64,000 bases of DNA from the NCBI RefSeq assembly GCF_041435355.1, contig NZ_CP108442.1:4586501-4650500 (forward strand), in the 5' to 3' direction. The DNA comes from Streptomyces sp. NBC_01276. GTDB lineage: Bacteria > Actinomycetota > Actinomycetes > Streptomycetales > Streptomycetaceae. The notes beneath the pieces are model-generated. The model had not been told where the DNA came from and searched no databases. It saw only the letters and a program-made list of their open reading frames with translations. Each line of letters starts with the position of its first letter. Within the stretch, counting starts at the first letter, position 1. Below are positions 48,330-56,655 of this stretch, piece after piece. The translations under genes and the position numbers were made by a program.

Positions 48330-49106
48330 TCAGCTGGTACGGCCCTTGGCGTCGAAGGCCTTCATCCGGTCGAGCACGCCGTCGGCGGTGGGCTCGCGCA
48401 TCTCGTCGACGATGGCGCCGTCGGCGAGGAAGATGACGCGGTCCGCGTAGGAGGCGGCGACCGGGTCGTGGGTGACCATCACGACGGTCTGGCCGAGCTC
48501 GCGGACCGAGTTGCGCAGGAAGCCGAGGACCTCGGCGCCGGAGCGGGAGTCGAGGTTTCCGGTGGGCTCGTCGCCGAAGATGATCTCGGGGTGGGAGGCC
48601 AGGGCGCGGGCGACCGCCACGCGCTGCTGCTGGCCGCCGGAGAGCTGCGTGGGACGGTGGGAGAGGCGCTCGGAGAGGCCGACCATGGCGATCACGGTGT
48701 CCAGCCACTGGCGGTCGGGCTTGCGGCCGGCGATGTCCATCGGGAGCGTGATGTTCTCCAGGGCGGTCAGGGTCGGCAGCAGGTTGAACGCCTGGAAGAT
48801 GAAGCCGATCTTGTCCCGGCGCAGCTGGGTCAGCTGCTTGTCCTTGAGGGAGCCGAGCTCGGTGTCGCCGATGCGGACCGAGCCCCCGGAGAAGGTGTCC
48901 AGGCCGGCGACGCAGTGCATCAGGGTGGACTTGCCGGAGCCGGACGGGCCCATGATCGCGGTGAACTGGCCCTGCGCGAAGTCGACGGAGACGTTGTTCA
49001 GCGCGACCACCTGGGTCTCGCCCTGGCCGTACACCTTCGAGAGCTGCGTGGCGCGGGCCGCCACGGCCTGGGAGGTGTGGTGCGGGGCGTAGTTCATGGC
49101 GGTCAC
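48330..49106 (-). CDS. ABC transporter ATP-binding protein, system B
   Basis: 258 residues with Walker A GPSGSGKST, signature LSGGQQQRVAVARALA, Walker B IIFGDEPTGNLD and the HDPVAASYADRVIF switch. It ends LDRMKAFDAKGRTS, nearly the same as system A's ATPase. It is the partner of the FtsX permease downstream on the same strand. GTG 49106 is chosen because AGGAG lies at good spacing, although the internal ATG 49097 is possible. The 492-base upstream region also carries the bldA promoter. Confidence 0.93.
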   Translation of the reverse strand: MTAMNYAPHHTSQAVAARATQLSKVYGQGETQVVALNNVSVDFAQGQFTAIMGPSGSGKSTLMHCVAGLDTFSGGSVRIGDTELGSLKDKQLTQLRRDKIGFIFQAFNLLPTLTALENITLPMDIAGRKPDRQWLDTVIAMVGLSERLSHRPTQLSGGQQQRVAVARALASHPEIIFGDEPTGNLDSRSGAEVLGFLRNSVRELGQTVVMVTHDPVAASYADRVIFLADGAIVDEMREPTADGVLDRMKAFDAKGRTS

Positions 49107-49311
49107 GGAGGACTCCTGTCGAGCGGCTGCTGCGGTGGGGCTGGGACCCTTCCATCCTCACCGCGCCAACAGGGCCGGGGATCAGCCGAGGTGCCCGTTC
49201 TCCGGCCCACTGGAGTCTGATCGCGAGCGCGTCCGCCTCCTCCTTTGGTATGACAGGAGCCCTGAGGACCGGCCGTCGCGGCCGGCCCCGGAGGGGATCC
49301 GCGCGGGCGGG

Positions 49312-49359
49312 GCCGGGGGCGCGAGCGGGGGCGCGGCCGGGGGCGCGGCCGGGGGCGCG
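49312..49359. repeat. Four tandem 12-bp GCCGGGGGCGCG units
   Basis: Units begin at 49312, 49324, 49336 and 49348; the second has AG for GC at its first two bases. They lie about 200-250 bases upstream of the ABC ATPase start and 240-290 bases before bldA. Confidence 0.75.
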
Positions 49360-49547
49360 CTCAGGGGGTGGCCCGGGGTGGCGGACGGGGTGGCGCGGGG
49401 CAGCGAAATTACGTCATTCCCGTGGCGGGGGAGAGCGTTGCCCGGAACGGTGCCGACCGTGACTTATCGACCCTGACGCTCCCTCAATCACCAATAAAAT
49501 CAGACAACATCGGATAGAAGGCCGTCTGGGCGGCAGGGGGATCCGGA

Positions 49548-49553
49548 TAGGCT
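49548..49553 (+). promoter_or_regulatory. Possible -10 element for bldA
   Basis: TAGGCT matches the TANNNT consensus and would start transcription near 49560, giving a 5' leader of about 40 bases to be trimmed by RNase P. No strong -35 is visible. Confidence 0.3.
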
Positions 49554-49598
49554 CGCCGCAGCGTTTCAAGGCTTTTCCACGGGGGCCCGCTGCGCCTT

Positions 49599-49680
49599 GC
49601 CCGGATGGTGGAATGCAGACACGGCGAGCTTAAACCTCGCTGGCCCTCGGGCCGTGCCGGTTCAAGTCCGGCTCCGGGCA
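49599..49680 (+). tRNA. bldA: tRNA-Leu (anticodon UAA), bldA
   Basis: An 82-base class II tRNA. The acceptor stem is GCCCGGA/TCCGGGC with discriminator A. The anticodon stem GCGAG/CTCGC encloses CTTAAAC, with anticodon TAA reading UUA. The long variable arm is TGGCCCTCGGGCCG and the T-arm contains GGTTCAAGTCC. CCA is not encoded. This is the developmental tRNA of Streptomyces: its mature form accumulates late and controls translation of TTA-containing genes for aerial growth and antibiotics. A weak CCGTC/GACGG hairpin (49690-49708) follows. Confidence 0.97.
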
Positions 49681-49760
49681 CTTCCGCAGCCGTCCCCGTT
49701 TTTGACGGCGCTTCGACGCGTCCTCTTCTAAGATCCTCCTCCAGCAGTAGGGTGCTTTCT

Positions 49761-49790
49761 TTGCGAGCGCATTACTCTTGTGGCAAGGCT
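49761..49790 (+). promoter_or_regulatory. Candidate promoter of the YccA/Bax-inhibitor-like gene
   Basis: TTGCGA (49761-49766) and AAGGCT (49785-49790) are separated by 18 bases; the start codon follows 26 bases later behind GGAGG. Confidence 0.4.
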
Positions 49791-49816
49791 GCGCACGGTG
49801 GCCATGGAGGAGTGAG

Positions 49817-50671
49817 ATGAGGAGCAGTAACCCGGTCTTCTCGCGACGGGGGTTCAGCCGCGACAACGGCGGCTACGCGGGCTTCGAGGCACAACACGCG
49901 CAGGCCGGGACCGCGACCAACCCATACGCGACGAATCCTTACGCCACCGACCCCACCACCGGCATGCCGGCGGCGCCGGTCCGCGGCAACGCCATGACGA
50001 TCGACGACGTCGTGAGCCGTACGGCCATGACGCTCGGCACCCTGATCGTGACGGCGACGCTGGCCTGGATCACGCTTCCCGTCGACCCGGCGAACGTCAA
50101 CAAGTCGTACGGCTTCGCCGTCGGCGCGGCGCTCGTCGCGTTCGTCCTCGCGATGATCCAGAGCTTCAAGCGCAAGCCGTCCCCCGCGCTGATCCTGGGC
50201 TACGCGGCCTTCGAGGGCGTCTTCCTCGGCGTCATCAGCATGGTGACCAGCACCTACATCAGTCCGGGCGTGGTCGTCCAGGCCGTGCTCGGCACGATGT
50301 GCGTCTTCGCCGCCGTGCTCTTCGCGTACAAGATGCGCTGGATCCGCGTCACCCGCCGCTTCACCGGCTTCGTGATGGCCGCGGCCCTCGGCTTCGTCCT
50401 GCTGATGCTGGCGAACTCGCTGTTCGCCCTGTTCGGCGGCGGCGACGGCCTCGGCTTCCGCAGCGGCGGCCTGGGCATCGTCTTCGGTCTCCTCGGCGTC
50501 GTCCTCGGCGCCTGCTTCCTCGCCATGGACTTCAAGCAGGTCGAGGACGGCGTGACCTACGGCGCCCCGCGCGAGGAGTCCTGGCTGGCGGCCTTCGGCC
50601 TCACCCTGACCCTGGTGTGGATCTACCTGGAGCTGCTGCGCCTCTTCCAGATCCTCTCCGGCGACGACTAG
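49817..50671 (+). CDS. Bax inhibitor-1 / YccA family membrane protein
   Basis: 284 residues. About 60 residues of cytosolic N-terminus with NPYATNPYATDP repeats precede seven membrane spans of the TMBIM/BI-1 fold. The FEGVFLGVISMVTSTY block (spans 2-3) and the final AAFGLTLTLVWIYLELLRLFQILSGDD match the family. Bacterial BsYetJ-type members are pH-sensitive calcium leak channels through a C-terminal Asp pair; here the end carries SGDD. Other members regulate membrane proteases. ATG 49817 follows GGAGGAGTGAG. A 18-bp terminator hairpin follows. Confidence 0.88.
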   Translation: MRSSNPVFSRRGFSRDNGGYAGFEAQHAQAGTATNPYATNPYATDPTTGMPAAPVRGNAMTIDDVVSRTAMTLGTLIVTATLAWITLPVDPANVNKSYGFAVGAALVAFVLAMIQSFKRKPSPALILGYAAFEGVFLGVISMVTSTYISPGVVVQAVLGTMCVFAAVLFAYKMRWIRVTRRFTGFVMAAALGFVLLMLANSLFALFGGGDGLGFRSGGLGIVFGLLGVVLGACFLAMDFKQVEDGVTYGAPREESWLAAFGLTLTLVWIYLELLRLFQILSGDD

Positions 50672-50708
50672 CCGGACCGCCCGGAGGCACCACGGGCACC
50701 ACGGCACG

Positions 50709-50747
50709 GGGAAGGCCCCGCGAGCGGTCCGCTCGCGGGGCCTTCCC
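50709..50747 (+). terminator. Strong terminator after the BI-1-like gene
   Basis: An 18-bp perfect stem beginning GGGAAGGCCCCG with a 3-base GTC loop. Confidence 0.88.
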
Positions 50748-50787
50748 GCGTCGTGGAACGGGTGGAGGGAGGTGGGGGCGGGCGGCC

Positions 50788-51018
50788 TCAGCCGAACCGG
50801 CGTGCGGCTCTGCGCAGGTCGTACTCGTGGATGATCGCCTTGGCCTGGCCGTACGAGAGCTCGTGCGCGCCGCGCAGCCAGCTGACCTTCTCCTCGAACC
50901 GGTGGAGGGAGGGGCCCTCGTCGACGGTGCGGAGCCAGTCGGAGATCTCACGACCGGTGGTCCGGTGGATTCTGTCGATCATGTTGCGGTGGGTCTGCTC
51001 GGAGAACTCTACGGACAT
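50788..51018 (-). CDS. Small DUF4287 protein
   Basis: 76 residues, soluble and mostly helical. The motif GREISDWLRTVDEGPSLHRFEEKVSWLRGAHELSYGQAKAIIHEYD is the DUF4287 signature. This domain often occurs alone or beside DUF5655 proteins; function unknown. ATG 51018 follows GGAGGCGCCC. It is divergent from the small gene at 51120, with about 100 bases between. Confidence 0.85.
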   Translation of the reverse strand: MSVEFSEQTHRNMIDRIHRTTGREISDWLRTVDEGPSLHRFEEKVSWLRGAHELSYGQAKAIIHEYDLRRAARRFG

Positions 51019-51081
51019 GGGCGCCTCCGGGGGTATCGCCGTGCTGTTCCCTTCACGTCACCGTGCCGGAGAGTTCGCCCG

Positions 51082-51112
51082 TTGGCAATGGTGCGGTGGC
51101 GGCGCGTAGGGT
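51082..51112 (+). promoter_or_regulatory. Candidate leaderless promoter of the 51120 gene
   Basis: TTGGCA (51082-51087) and TAGGGT (51107-51112) have a 19-base spacer, and the GTG start follows 7 bases after the -10. Confidence 0.45.
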
Positions 51113-51119
51113 CGGCCGC

Positions 51120-51476
51120 GTGCTCGATACATCGCCCTTGACGGACGCCGTGGAACGTTTCGCCGACCGGCTGCGGGCCGCCCCGCAGAGCCGCCTCCAG
51201 CGCGGGGCCGCCGCCGAGGCGCTCGACCTGGCCCGGGAGCTCGCCCTGCGGGCGCAGCGGCTGGAGGACCCCTCGGGGCGGGCTCCGGAACGGGTCGTGC
51301 CGGACGCGGGGATCTTCGTCGTGGGGGACCAGGTGTCGGTCGCCGGGCTGGACCTCGCCGAGGCGCTGGGCGCGCTGCGGGACGGGGAGGGCGGGGAGAA
51401 CGCGAAGGCCCCGTCCGAGCTGCTGGACGAGGCCGTGGCGCTGGTGGAGCGGGCGGAAGTCAGAGCGATGCGATGA
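51120..51476 (+). CDS. Small conserved hypothetical protein
   Basis: 118 residues, not recognised. The N-terminal half is a run of amphipathic helices (DAVERFADRLRAAPQSRLQRGAAAEALDLARELALRAQRLEDP), followed by a Val-rich strand pair (RVVPDAGIFVVGDQVSVAGLDLAEALGAL) and a short acidic end. No signal peptide. The GTG at 51120 sits 7 bases after TAGGGT and lacks a ribosome-binding site, so the mRNA is probably leaderless. Its 3' end overlaps the convergent gene by 17 bases. Confidence 0.65.
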   Translation: MLDTSPLTDAVERFADRLRAAPQSRLQRGAAAEALDLARELALRAQRLEDPSGRAPERVVPDAGIFVVGDQVSVAGLDLAEALGALRDGEGGENAKAPSELLDEAVALVERAEVRAMR

Positions 51477-52272
51477 CGCGGTCCGCGAGGATGTAGACGT
51501 TGCTGTCGGGGTCCTCGGAGTCACCGCAGGAGAAGGTCAGCGCGTAGGCGCCGGAGATGCCCGAGCCGCCCAGCAGGACGGGCGCCGTGCCCGAGCGGAG
51601 GGCCTCCGCGAGGCGCTCCGCCGTCTCCCGGTGGCCCGGGGTCATGCACAGCGTGGTGCCGTCCGTGAAGACGTACACGTCCAGGGTGCCCAGGGGGCCC
51701 GGACGGACGTCCGCGAGGGCCGTACGGGCCTCCGCGAGCTCCTCCAGGCGGTTGACCGTGCGCTCGTGGTCGGCGCCGGGGTGCGACTGGACCGGGACGA
51801 AGTCGGGGTGCGAGGGGTGGCGCCGGCGGGCTGCGGCCAGTTCGGCCGAATCCTCCGGGTACTCGTCGGCGAGGTCGTCGCCCAGGACCGGCTCCAGGCC
51901 GACCATGTCCGCCTGCCGGGGCAGGAAGACCGGGCCGTCCTCACCGAGGCCGGGCAGGCCGCCCAGCAGCGAGGGGGCGTCGGCGGCGTCGCGGGCCTCC
52001 TGCGCGGCCCAGAAGGCCCGCGCCTCGGCCAGCTCGCGCTCGCGCTCCTCGGCGAGGGCCTCGGCCACGGCGGCTCGTATCTCCGCGGCGGGGGAGGTCC
52101 CGGCGCTGCGGGCGTGGGGGACGGTCGCGGCACGCGGGTGTGCCGACACCGTCAGCTCACCGCGCAGGGCCGTGACCTGCTTGCGCAGTCCGTGGACGGC
52201 GTGCAGCGCAGCAGCGCCCACGGCCGTGGCAGCGGCCGTGGTCAGCAGCAGGGCAAGAGACATGGCGCTCAC
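51460..52272 (-). CDS. Membrane-anchored hypothetical protein
   Basis: 270 residues, not a named family. One N-terminal hydrophobic helix (SLALLLTTAAATAVGAAAL) is the only membrane segment. An Ala/Glu/Arg-rich helical stretch follows (AAEIRAAVAEALAEERERELAEARAFWAAQEA). The C-terminal domain (LGTLDVYVFTDGTTLCMTPGHRETAERLAEALRSGTAPVLLGGSGISGAYALTFSCGDSEDPDSNVYILADRVIASL) has strand-helix alternation. It contains two Cys and a repeated 'V-Y' strand but no clear active site. GTG 52272 is used because AGGAG lies 7 bases upstream. Confidence 0.7.
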   Translation of the reverse strand: MSAMSLALLLTTAAATAVGAAALHAVHGLRKQVTALRGELTVSAHPRAATVPHARSAGTSPAAEIRAAVAEALAEERERELAEARAFWAAQEARDAADAPSLLGGLPGLGEDGPVFLPRQADMVGLEPVLGDDLADEYPEDSAELAAARRRHPSHPDFVPVQSHPGADHERTVNRLEELAEARTALADVRPGPLGTLDVYVFTDGTTLCMTPGHRETAERLAEALRSGTAPVLLGGSGISGAYALTFSCGDSEDPDSNVYILADRVIASL

Positions 52273-52624
52273 TGACTAACTCCTGATTGATTCGATCCCC
52301 CGACTTCCTACATCAGCTTGTCCTGTGCTGGGAATGGCGTGCAGTGCATTACGTCATGAATTGGACAGGTCTTTCGGCCTGGCGGCCTTGGGGGGATAGC
52401 GTCTGACCTGGGCAAATGCCGATCCCCCAGGACAAAGGTCACATCCTGGGGGAGATTCGGTCACAGGTCGGCCGCGACCGGATTAGATTCGACGTCAGTA
52501 CAGCGCATGGATCTAGAGGATCCCTTGCGGGGCCTGGGTGCCCGCGCTGGGGCCGTACAGAGCCCTCACCCTCCGCTACGGCCGGCGCCGGGCCGGGGGC
52601 GGTCCGCCGCCGGCCCGGCCGGCA
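52273..52624. other. Structured gene-free region
   Basis: 352 bases without a credible gene. Notable elements: a 10-bp hairpin TCCCCCAGGA (52423-52432) / TCCTGGGGGA (52444-52453) with an 11-base loop; GGTCACA at 52438-52444 and again at 52460-52466, exactly 22 bases apart; and TAGCGT (52397-52402), which could be a plus-strand -10 for a transcript carrying the hairpin. Confidence 0.5.
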
Positions 52625-53845
52625 TCAGCTCAGGCGCTCGATGACCATGGCCATGCCCTGGCCGCCGCCCACGCACATCGTCTCCAGGCCGAACTGCTTG
52701 TCGTGGAACTGCAGGCTGTTGATCAGCGTGCCGGTGATGCGGGCACCGGTCATCCCGAACGGGTGACCGACGGCGATGCCGCCGCCGTTGACGTTCAGCT
52801 TCTCCAGGGGGATCTCCAGGTCCCGGTAGGAGGGGATGACCTGGGCGGCGAAGGCCTCGTTGATCTCGAACAGGTCGATGTCGCCGACGGTCAGCCCGGC
52901 CCGCTTCAGGGCCTGCTTCGACGCCTCGACCGGGCCGAGGCCCATGATCTCCGGGGAGAGGCCGGTGACACCGGTGGACACGATCCGCGCCAGCGGGGTC
53001 AGGCCCAGCTCCCGCGCCTTGGTGTCGCTCATGATGACCAGCGCCGCGGCGCCGTCGTTCAGCGGGCAGCAGTTGGCGGCCGTGATCAGGCCGTCGGGGC
53101 GGAAGACGGGCTTCAGGCCCGAGACGCCCTCCAGGGTCACGCCGGCGCGCGGGCCGTCGTCGGTCGAGACGACCGTGCCGTCCGGCGTGGTGACCGGGGT
53201 GATCTCGCGCGCCCAGAAGCCGTTCTTGATGGCCTCCTCGGCCAGGTTCTGGGAGCGGACGCCGAACTCGTCCATGTCCTGACGGGTCACGCCCTTGAGG
53301 CGGGCCAGGTTCTCGGCGGTCTGCCCCATAGCGATGTACGCGTCCGGGATCAGGCCGTCCTCGCGCGGGTCGTGCCAGGACGAGCCCTCGCTCTGCGCGA
53401 CGGCGGCCGTACGGGCCTCGGCGTCGGCGAACAGCGGGTTGTGGGTGTCCGGCAGGCCGTCCGAGGAGCCCTTCGCGAAGCGGGAGACCATCTCGACGCC
53501 CGCGGAGATGAAGACGTCGCCCTCGCCCGCCTTGATGGCGTGCAGCGCCATGCGGGAGGTCTGGAGCGAGGAGGAGCAGTAACGGGTGATCGTGGTGCCC
53601 GGCAGGAAGTCCATGCCCATCTGCACGGCCACGATGCGGCCCAGGTTGTGGCCCTGCTCGCCGCCGGGGAGACCACAGCCGAGCATCAGGTCGTCGATCT
53701 CGCGCGGGTCCAGCCCGGGGACCTTGGCGAGGGCGGCCTGGATGATCGTCGCGGTCAGGTCGTCCGGCCGCACGTCCTTGAGGGACCCCTTGCCGGCGCG
53801 CCCGATGGGAGAGCGGGCGGTGGAAACGATGACGGCTTCGGGCAT
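52625..53845 (-). CDS. Acetyl-CoA C-acyltransferase (thiolase)
   Basis: A 406-residue thiolase. The nucleophilic Cys is in the TRYCSSSLQTSRMALHAIKAGE motif, the NEAFAAQ loop is complete, and the catalytic His lies in NVNGGGIAVGHPFGMTGAR with the second Cys in METMCVGGGQGMA-like context. It either condenses two acetyl-CoA or cleaves 3-ketoacyl-CoA in beta-oxidation. ATG 53845 was chosen with GGAG upstream over the longer 53881 reading. A good promoter pair lies just before it. No partner beta-oxidation genes are adjacent. Confidence 0.94.
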   Translation of the reverse strand: MPEAVIVSTARSPIGRAGKGSLKDVRPDDLTATIIQAALAKVPGLDPREIDDLMLGCGLPGGEQGHNLGRIVAVQMGMDFLPGTTITRYCSSSLQTSRMALHAIKAGEGDVFISAGVEMVSRFAKGSSDGLPDTHNPLFADAEARTAAVAQSEGSSWHDPREDGLIPDAYIAMGQTAENLARLKGVTRQDMDEFGVRSQNLAEEAIKNGFWAREITPVTTPDGTVVSTDDGPRAGVTLEGVSGLKPVFRPDGLITAANCCPLNDGAAALVIMSDTKARELGLTPLARIVSTGVTGLSPEIMGLGPVEASKQALKRAGLTVGDIDLFEINEAFAAQVIPSYRDLEIPLEKLNVNGGGIAVGHPFGMTGARITGTLINSLQFHDKQFGLETMCVGGGQGMAMVIERLS

Positions 53846-53884
53846 CGGGACTCCAAGGGGTGCGTCGTTGCGGGACCGCAAGCG

Positions 53885-53913
53885 AAGTTACCGCTCCGTA
53901 CGGTCGAGGTCAC
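53885..53913 (-). promoter_or_regulatory. Candidate thiolase promoter
   Basis: On the minus strand GTGACC (53913-53908) and TAACTT (53890-53885) are separated by 17 bases, 40 bases before the start codon. Confidence 0.5.
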
Positions 53914-54064
53914 CGGCCTGGGCATGTGACGCCCGCCTCCCTTTTCCGGGGCGCCTTCGCCTCCGGGGCGCTGATGCCGTGCTCTCGGGGGCCACGTGCG
54001 TGCGGGCTGCGGGGCCGGCGCCGGATGCCGGGGGACGGTTCGCGCGGCTCCTTCCAGTGTCCCG

Positions 54065-54096
54065 CCGGTCCGCCGGTCCGCCGGTCCGCCGGACCG
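54065..54096. repeat. Tandem 8-bp repeat CCGGTCCG
   Basis: Three exact copies of CCGGTCCG are followed by CCGGACCG, just past the 3' end of the SGNH hydrolase gene. It could form a hairpin and end transcription. Confidence 0.6.
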
Positions 54097-54121
54097 CCCG
54101 GCCCCGGCCCGGGGCGCGGCT

Positions 54122-55141
54122 TCAGCGCCCCGGGGGTGAGGGAGCCCCGGGCAGGGGCGCCGGGACGTCTTCCGCCGGGACCCGGCGGCGCCTGCGGTGT
54201 TTGAGCAGGGCCCACGGGCCCCGGGCCGCGGTGACCTCCGTGCCCGCCTCGCCGGCCGCCGCCGACGCCGCCTTGGCCACCGGCAGCATGTCCTCGTCCC
54301 GCGAGACGTCCAGCCGGTCCGACCCCGGCCACAGGCCCAGCGCCGCGCACAGCGTCGGCAGTATCGCCATCGCCGCGGTCGCGTACCCCTCCGCAGAAGG
54401 GTGGTACGAGTCCGGGCCGAACATCTCGCGCGGGTTCGCCGCGAACTCCGGCCCCAGCAGGTCCCCCATCGAGATCGTGCGGGCGCCCAGCGCCACCACG
54501 CCGATGGTCTGCGCGGCGGCCAGCTGGCGCGAGACCCGCCGGGCCATCCACCGCAGCGGCTGGTACACCGGCTCGATCGTGCCCAGGTCCGGGCAGGTGC
54601 CGACCACGACCTCTGAGCCCGCGAGCCGCAGCCTGCGCACCGCCCCGGTCAGGAACCGGACCGACTGCGTCAGCGGCATCCGCCGCGTCACGTCGTTCGC
54701 CCCGATCATGATCACGCACACGTCCGGCGGCGGGGCGTCCCCGTCCAGCAGCAGGCCCACCTGGCGGTCCAGGTCGTCCGACCTGGCCCCGGACAGCGCG
54801 ACGTTGCGGAGCTCCACCGGTCGCTCCGCCACCGCCGCCAGCCCGGACGCCAGCAGCGCCCCCGGAGTCTGGCGGGCCCGGCGCACGCCCAGCCCGGCCG
54901 CCGTCGAGTCGCCCAGCATGCCCATCCGCAGCGGACCGGGACTCAGCTCGGGCCCGGAGAACTCGCTCCCGTACAGCCCGTCGGCGCGCGGCGGATCCGG
55001 CAGCCCGGTGCCCACCGTCCGCTTCGCGAACTGCACCTCGGCCAGTACGAGCCCCACCGTGGCGACCCCCACCAGTCCGAGTCCGCCCCCGCCGTACGCT
55101 GCCCCCGCCGCGATCCGGCGGGCCGTTCTCGCCCTGGACAC
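54122..55141 (-). CDS. SGNH/GDSL-family hydrolase, membrane-anchored
   Basis: 339 residues. One hydrophobic N-terminal helix (AAYGGGGLGLVGVATVGLVLAEV) probably anchors or exports the enzyme. The hydrolase blocks are block I MGMLGDSTAAGLG (Ser nucleophile), block II Gly in NVALSGARSDDL, block III IMIGANDVTR (Asn) and block V DSYHPSAEGY (Asp and His). The substrate is an ester, possibly a wall acetyl group or lipid. The C-terminal 80 residues are Pro/Arg-rich. GTG 55141 follows GAAGGG. Divergent from cbs. Confidence 0.87.
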   Translation of the reverse strand: MSRARTARRIAAGAAYGGGGLGLVGVATVGLVLAEVQFAKRTVGTGLPDPPRADGLYGSEFSGPELSPGPLRMGMLGDSTAAGLGVRRARQTPGALLASGLAAVAERPVELRNVALSGARSDDLDRQVGLLLDGDAPPPDVCVIMIGANDVTRRMPLTQSVRFLTGAVRRLRLAGSEVVVGTCPDLGTIEPVYQPLRWMARRVSRQLAAAQTIGVVALGARTISMGDLLGPEFAANPREMFGPDSYHPSAEGYATAAMAILPTLCAALGLWPGSDRLDVSRDEDMLPVAKAASAAAGEAGTEVTAARGPWALLKHRRRRRVPAEDVPAPLPGAPSPPGR

Positions 55142-55269
55142 CCTTCAGGCCCTCGCTTCCTGTCCTGCCTTGTTGACCTTCCTGCCCCGTACAGCCGGTC
55201 GGCCAATCCCTTTCCGCATACTCTGGCCAAACCTCCCGGAGAACCCGTGGAGTCCCCTCCCTGGAGAAC

Positions 55270-56655
55270 ATGGTGCAATTCCACGACTCGATGATCAGCC
55301 TCGTCGGCAACACCCCGCTGGTGAAGCTCAACCGTGTGACCGAAGGCCTGCAGGCCACCGTCCTTGCGAAGGTCGAGTACTTCAATCCCGGTGGATCCGT
55401 GAAGGACCGGATCGCCGTCCGGATGATCGAGGCCGCCGAGCAGAGCGGTGCCCTCAAGCCCGGTGGCACCATCGTGGAGCCGACCAGCGGCAACACCGGC
55501 GTCGGACTCGCCATCGTGGCCCAGCAGAAGGGCTACAAGTGCATCTTCGTCTGCCCTGACAAGGTGTCCATGGACAAGATCAACGTGATGCGCGCGTACG
55601 GCGCGGAGGTCGTGGTCTGCCCGACCGCCGTCGACCCCGAGCACCCGGACTCGTACTACAACGTGTCCGACCGCCTCGCGCGCGAGCCCGGCGCCTGGAA
55701 GCCCGACCAGTACAGCAACCCGAACAACCCCCGTTCGCACTACGAGACCACCGGTCCCGAGCTGTGGGACCAGACGGACGGGAAGATCACCCACTTCGTC
55801 GCGGGCGTCGGCACGGGCGGCACGATCTCGGGTACGGGCAACTACCTCAAGGAGGTGTCCGGCGGCAAGGTCAAGGTCATCGGCGCCGACCCCGAGGGTT
55901 CCGTCTACTCCGGCGGCTCCGGCCGCCCGTACCTCGTCGAGGGCGTCGGCGAGGACTTCTGGCCGACCGCCTACGACCAGAACGTCACCGACGAGATCAT
56001 CGCGGTGTCCGACAAGGACTCCTTCCAGATGACCCGCCGGCTGGCGAAGGAGGAGGGCCTGCTCGTCGGCGGCTCCTGCGGCATGGCCGTCGTCGCCGCG
56101 CTGCGCGCCGCCGAGGGCCTCGGCCCCGACGACGTCGTCGTCGTCCTGCTGCCCGACAGCGGCCGCGGCTACCTCAGCAAGATCTTCAGCGACGAGTGGA
56201 TGGCCGGTCACGGCTTCCTGGAGGAAGCGGGCCCGGCGGCGCGCATCGGCGATGTCCTCGCCGACAAGGAGGGCGGCATCCCCTCCCTCGTGCACATGCA
56301 CCCGGAGGAGACCGTCGGCCAGGCCATCGAGGTCCTGCGCGAGTACGGCGTCTCGCAGATGCCGATCGTCAAGCCCGGCGCCGGCCACCCCGACGTGATG
56401 GCCGCCGAGGTCATCGGCTCGGTCGTCGAGAAGGAACTCCTCGCATCGCTGTTCGCGCAGCGGGCCTCCCTCGGGGACCCGCTGGAGAAGCACATGAGCG
56501 CGCCGCTGCCGCAGGTCGGCTCCGGCGAGCCCGTGTCCGAGCTGATGGCGGTGCTCGGCGAGGCCGACGCGGCGATCGTGCTCGTCGAGGGCAAGCCCAC
56601 CGGCGTCGTCAGCCGCCAGGACCTCCTGGCGTTCCTCGCCAAGGGCGCGAAGTAG
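55270..56655 (+). CDS. Cystathionine beta-synthase with CBS domains
   Basis: A PLP enzyme of reverse transsulfuration, making cystathionine from serine and homocysteine. 461 residues. The catalytic Lys is in EYFNPGGSVKDRIA, the cofactor-binding TSGNTGVG loop and the GVGTGGTISGTG phosphate loop are intact, and the C-terminus has two CBS domains (about 345-460). The heme-binding N-terminal extension of the human enzyme is absent. ATG 55270 follows CTGGAGAAC. It is divergent from the SGNH hydrolase; no cystathionine gamma-lyase gene lies in the window. Confidence 0.94.
   Translation: MVQFHDSMISLVGNTPLVKLNRVTEGLQATVLAKVEYFNPGGSVKDRIAVRMIEAAEQSGALKPGGTIVEPTSGNTGVGLAIVAQQKGYKCIFVCPDKVSMDKINVMRAYGAEVVVCPTAVDPEHPDSYYNVSDRLAREPGAWKPDQYSNPNNPRSHYETTGPELWDQTDGKITHFVAGVGTGGTISGTGNYLKEVSGGKVKVIGADPEGSVYSGGSGRPYLVEGVGEDFWPTAYDQNVTDEIIAVSDKDSFQMTRRLAKEEGLLVGGSCGMAVVAALRAAEGLGPDDVVVVLLPDSGRGYLSKIFSDEWMAGHGFLEEAGPAARIGDVLADKEGGIPSLVHMHPEETVGQAIEVLREYGVSQMPIVKPGAGHPDVMAAEVIGSVVEKELLASLFAQRASLGDPLEKHMSAPLPQVGSGEPVSELMAVLGEADAAIVLVEGKPTGVVSRQDLLAFLAKGAK

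Larger units (their letters stand above)
49107..49598. other. Gene-free control region between the ABC operon and bldA
   Basis: No protein gene is credible here; short readings through the repeats are Arg/Gly-only. It holds four 12-bp tandem repeats (49312-49359), then an AT-rich stretch (49455-49520) unusual for this genome. TAGGCT at 49548-49553 is a possible -10 about 46 bases before the tRNA; no convincing -35 was found. Confidence 0.55.

Noticed and set aside
49484-49681. Open frame running antisense across bldA
   Set aside because: It overlaps a tRNA with a complete cloverleaf and has no ribosome-binding site or homology.
52511-52523. TCTAGAGGATCCC stretch like a cloning polylinker (XbaI-BamHI)
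   Set aside because: Only 13 bases match and the flanks continue as ordinary GC-rich intergenic sequence with no vector beyond it. Most likely chance, though read-level inspection would settle it.
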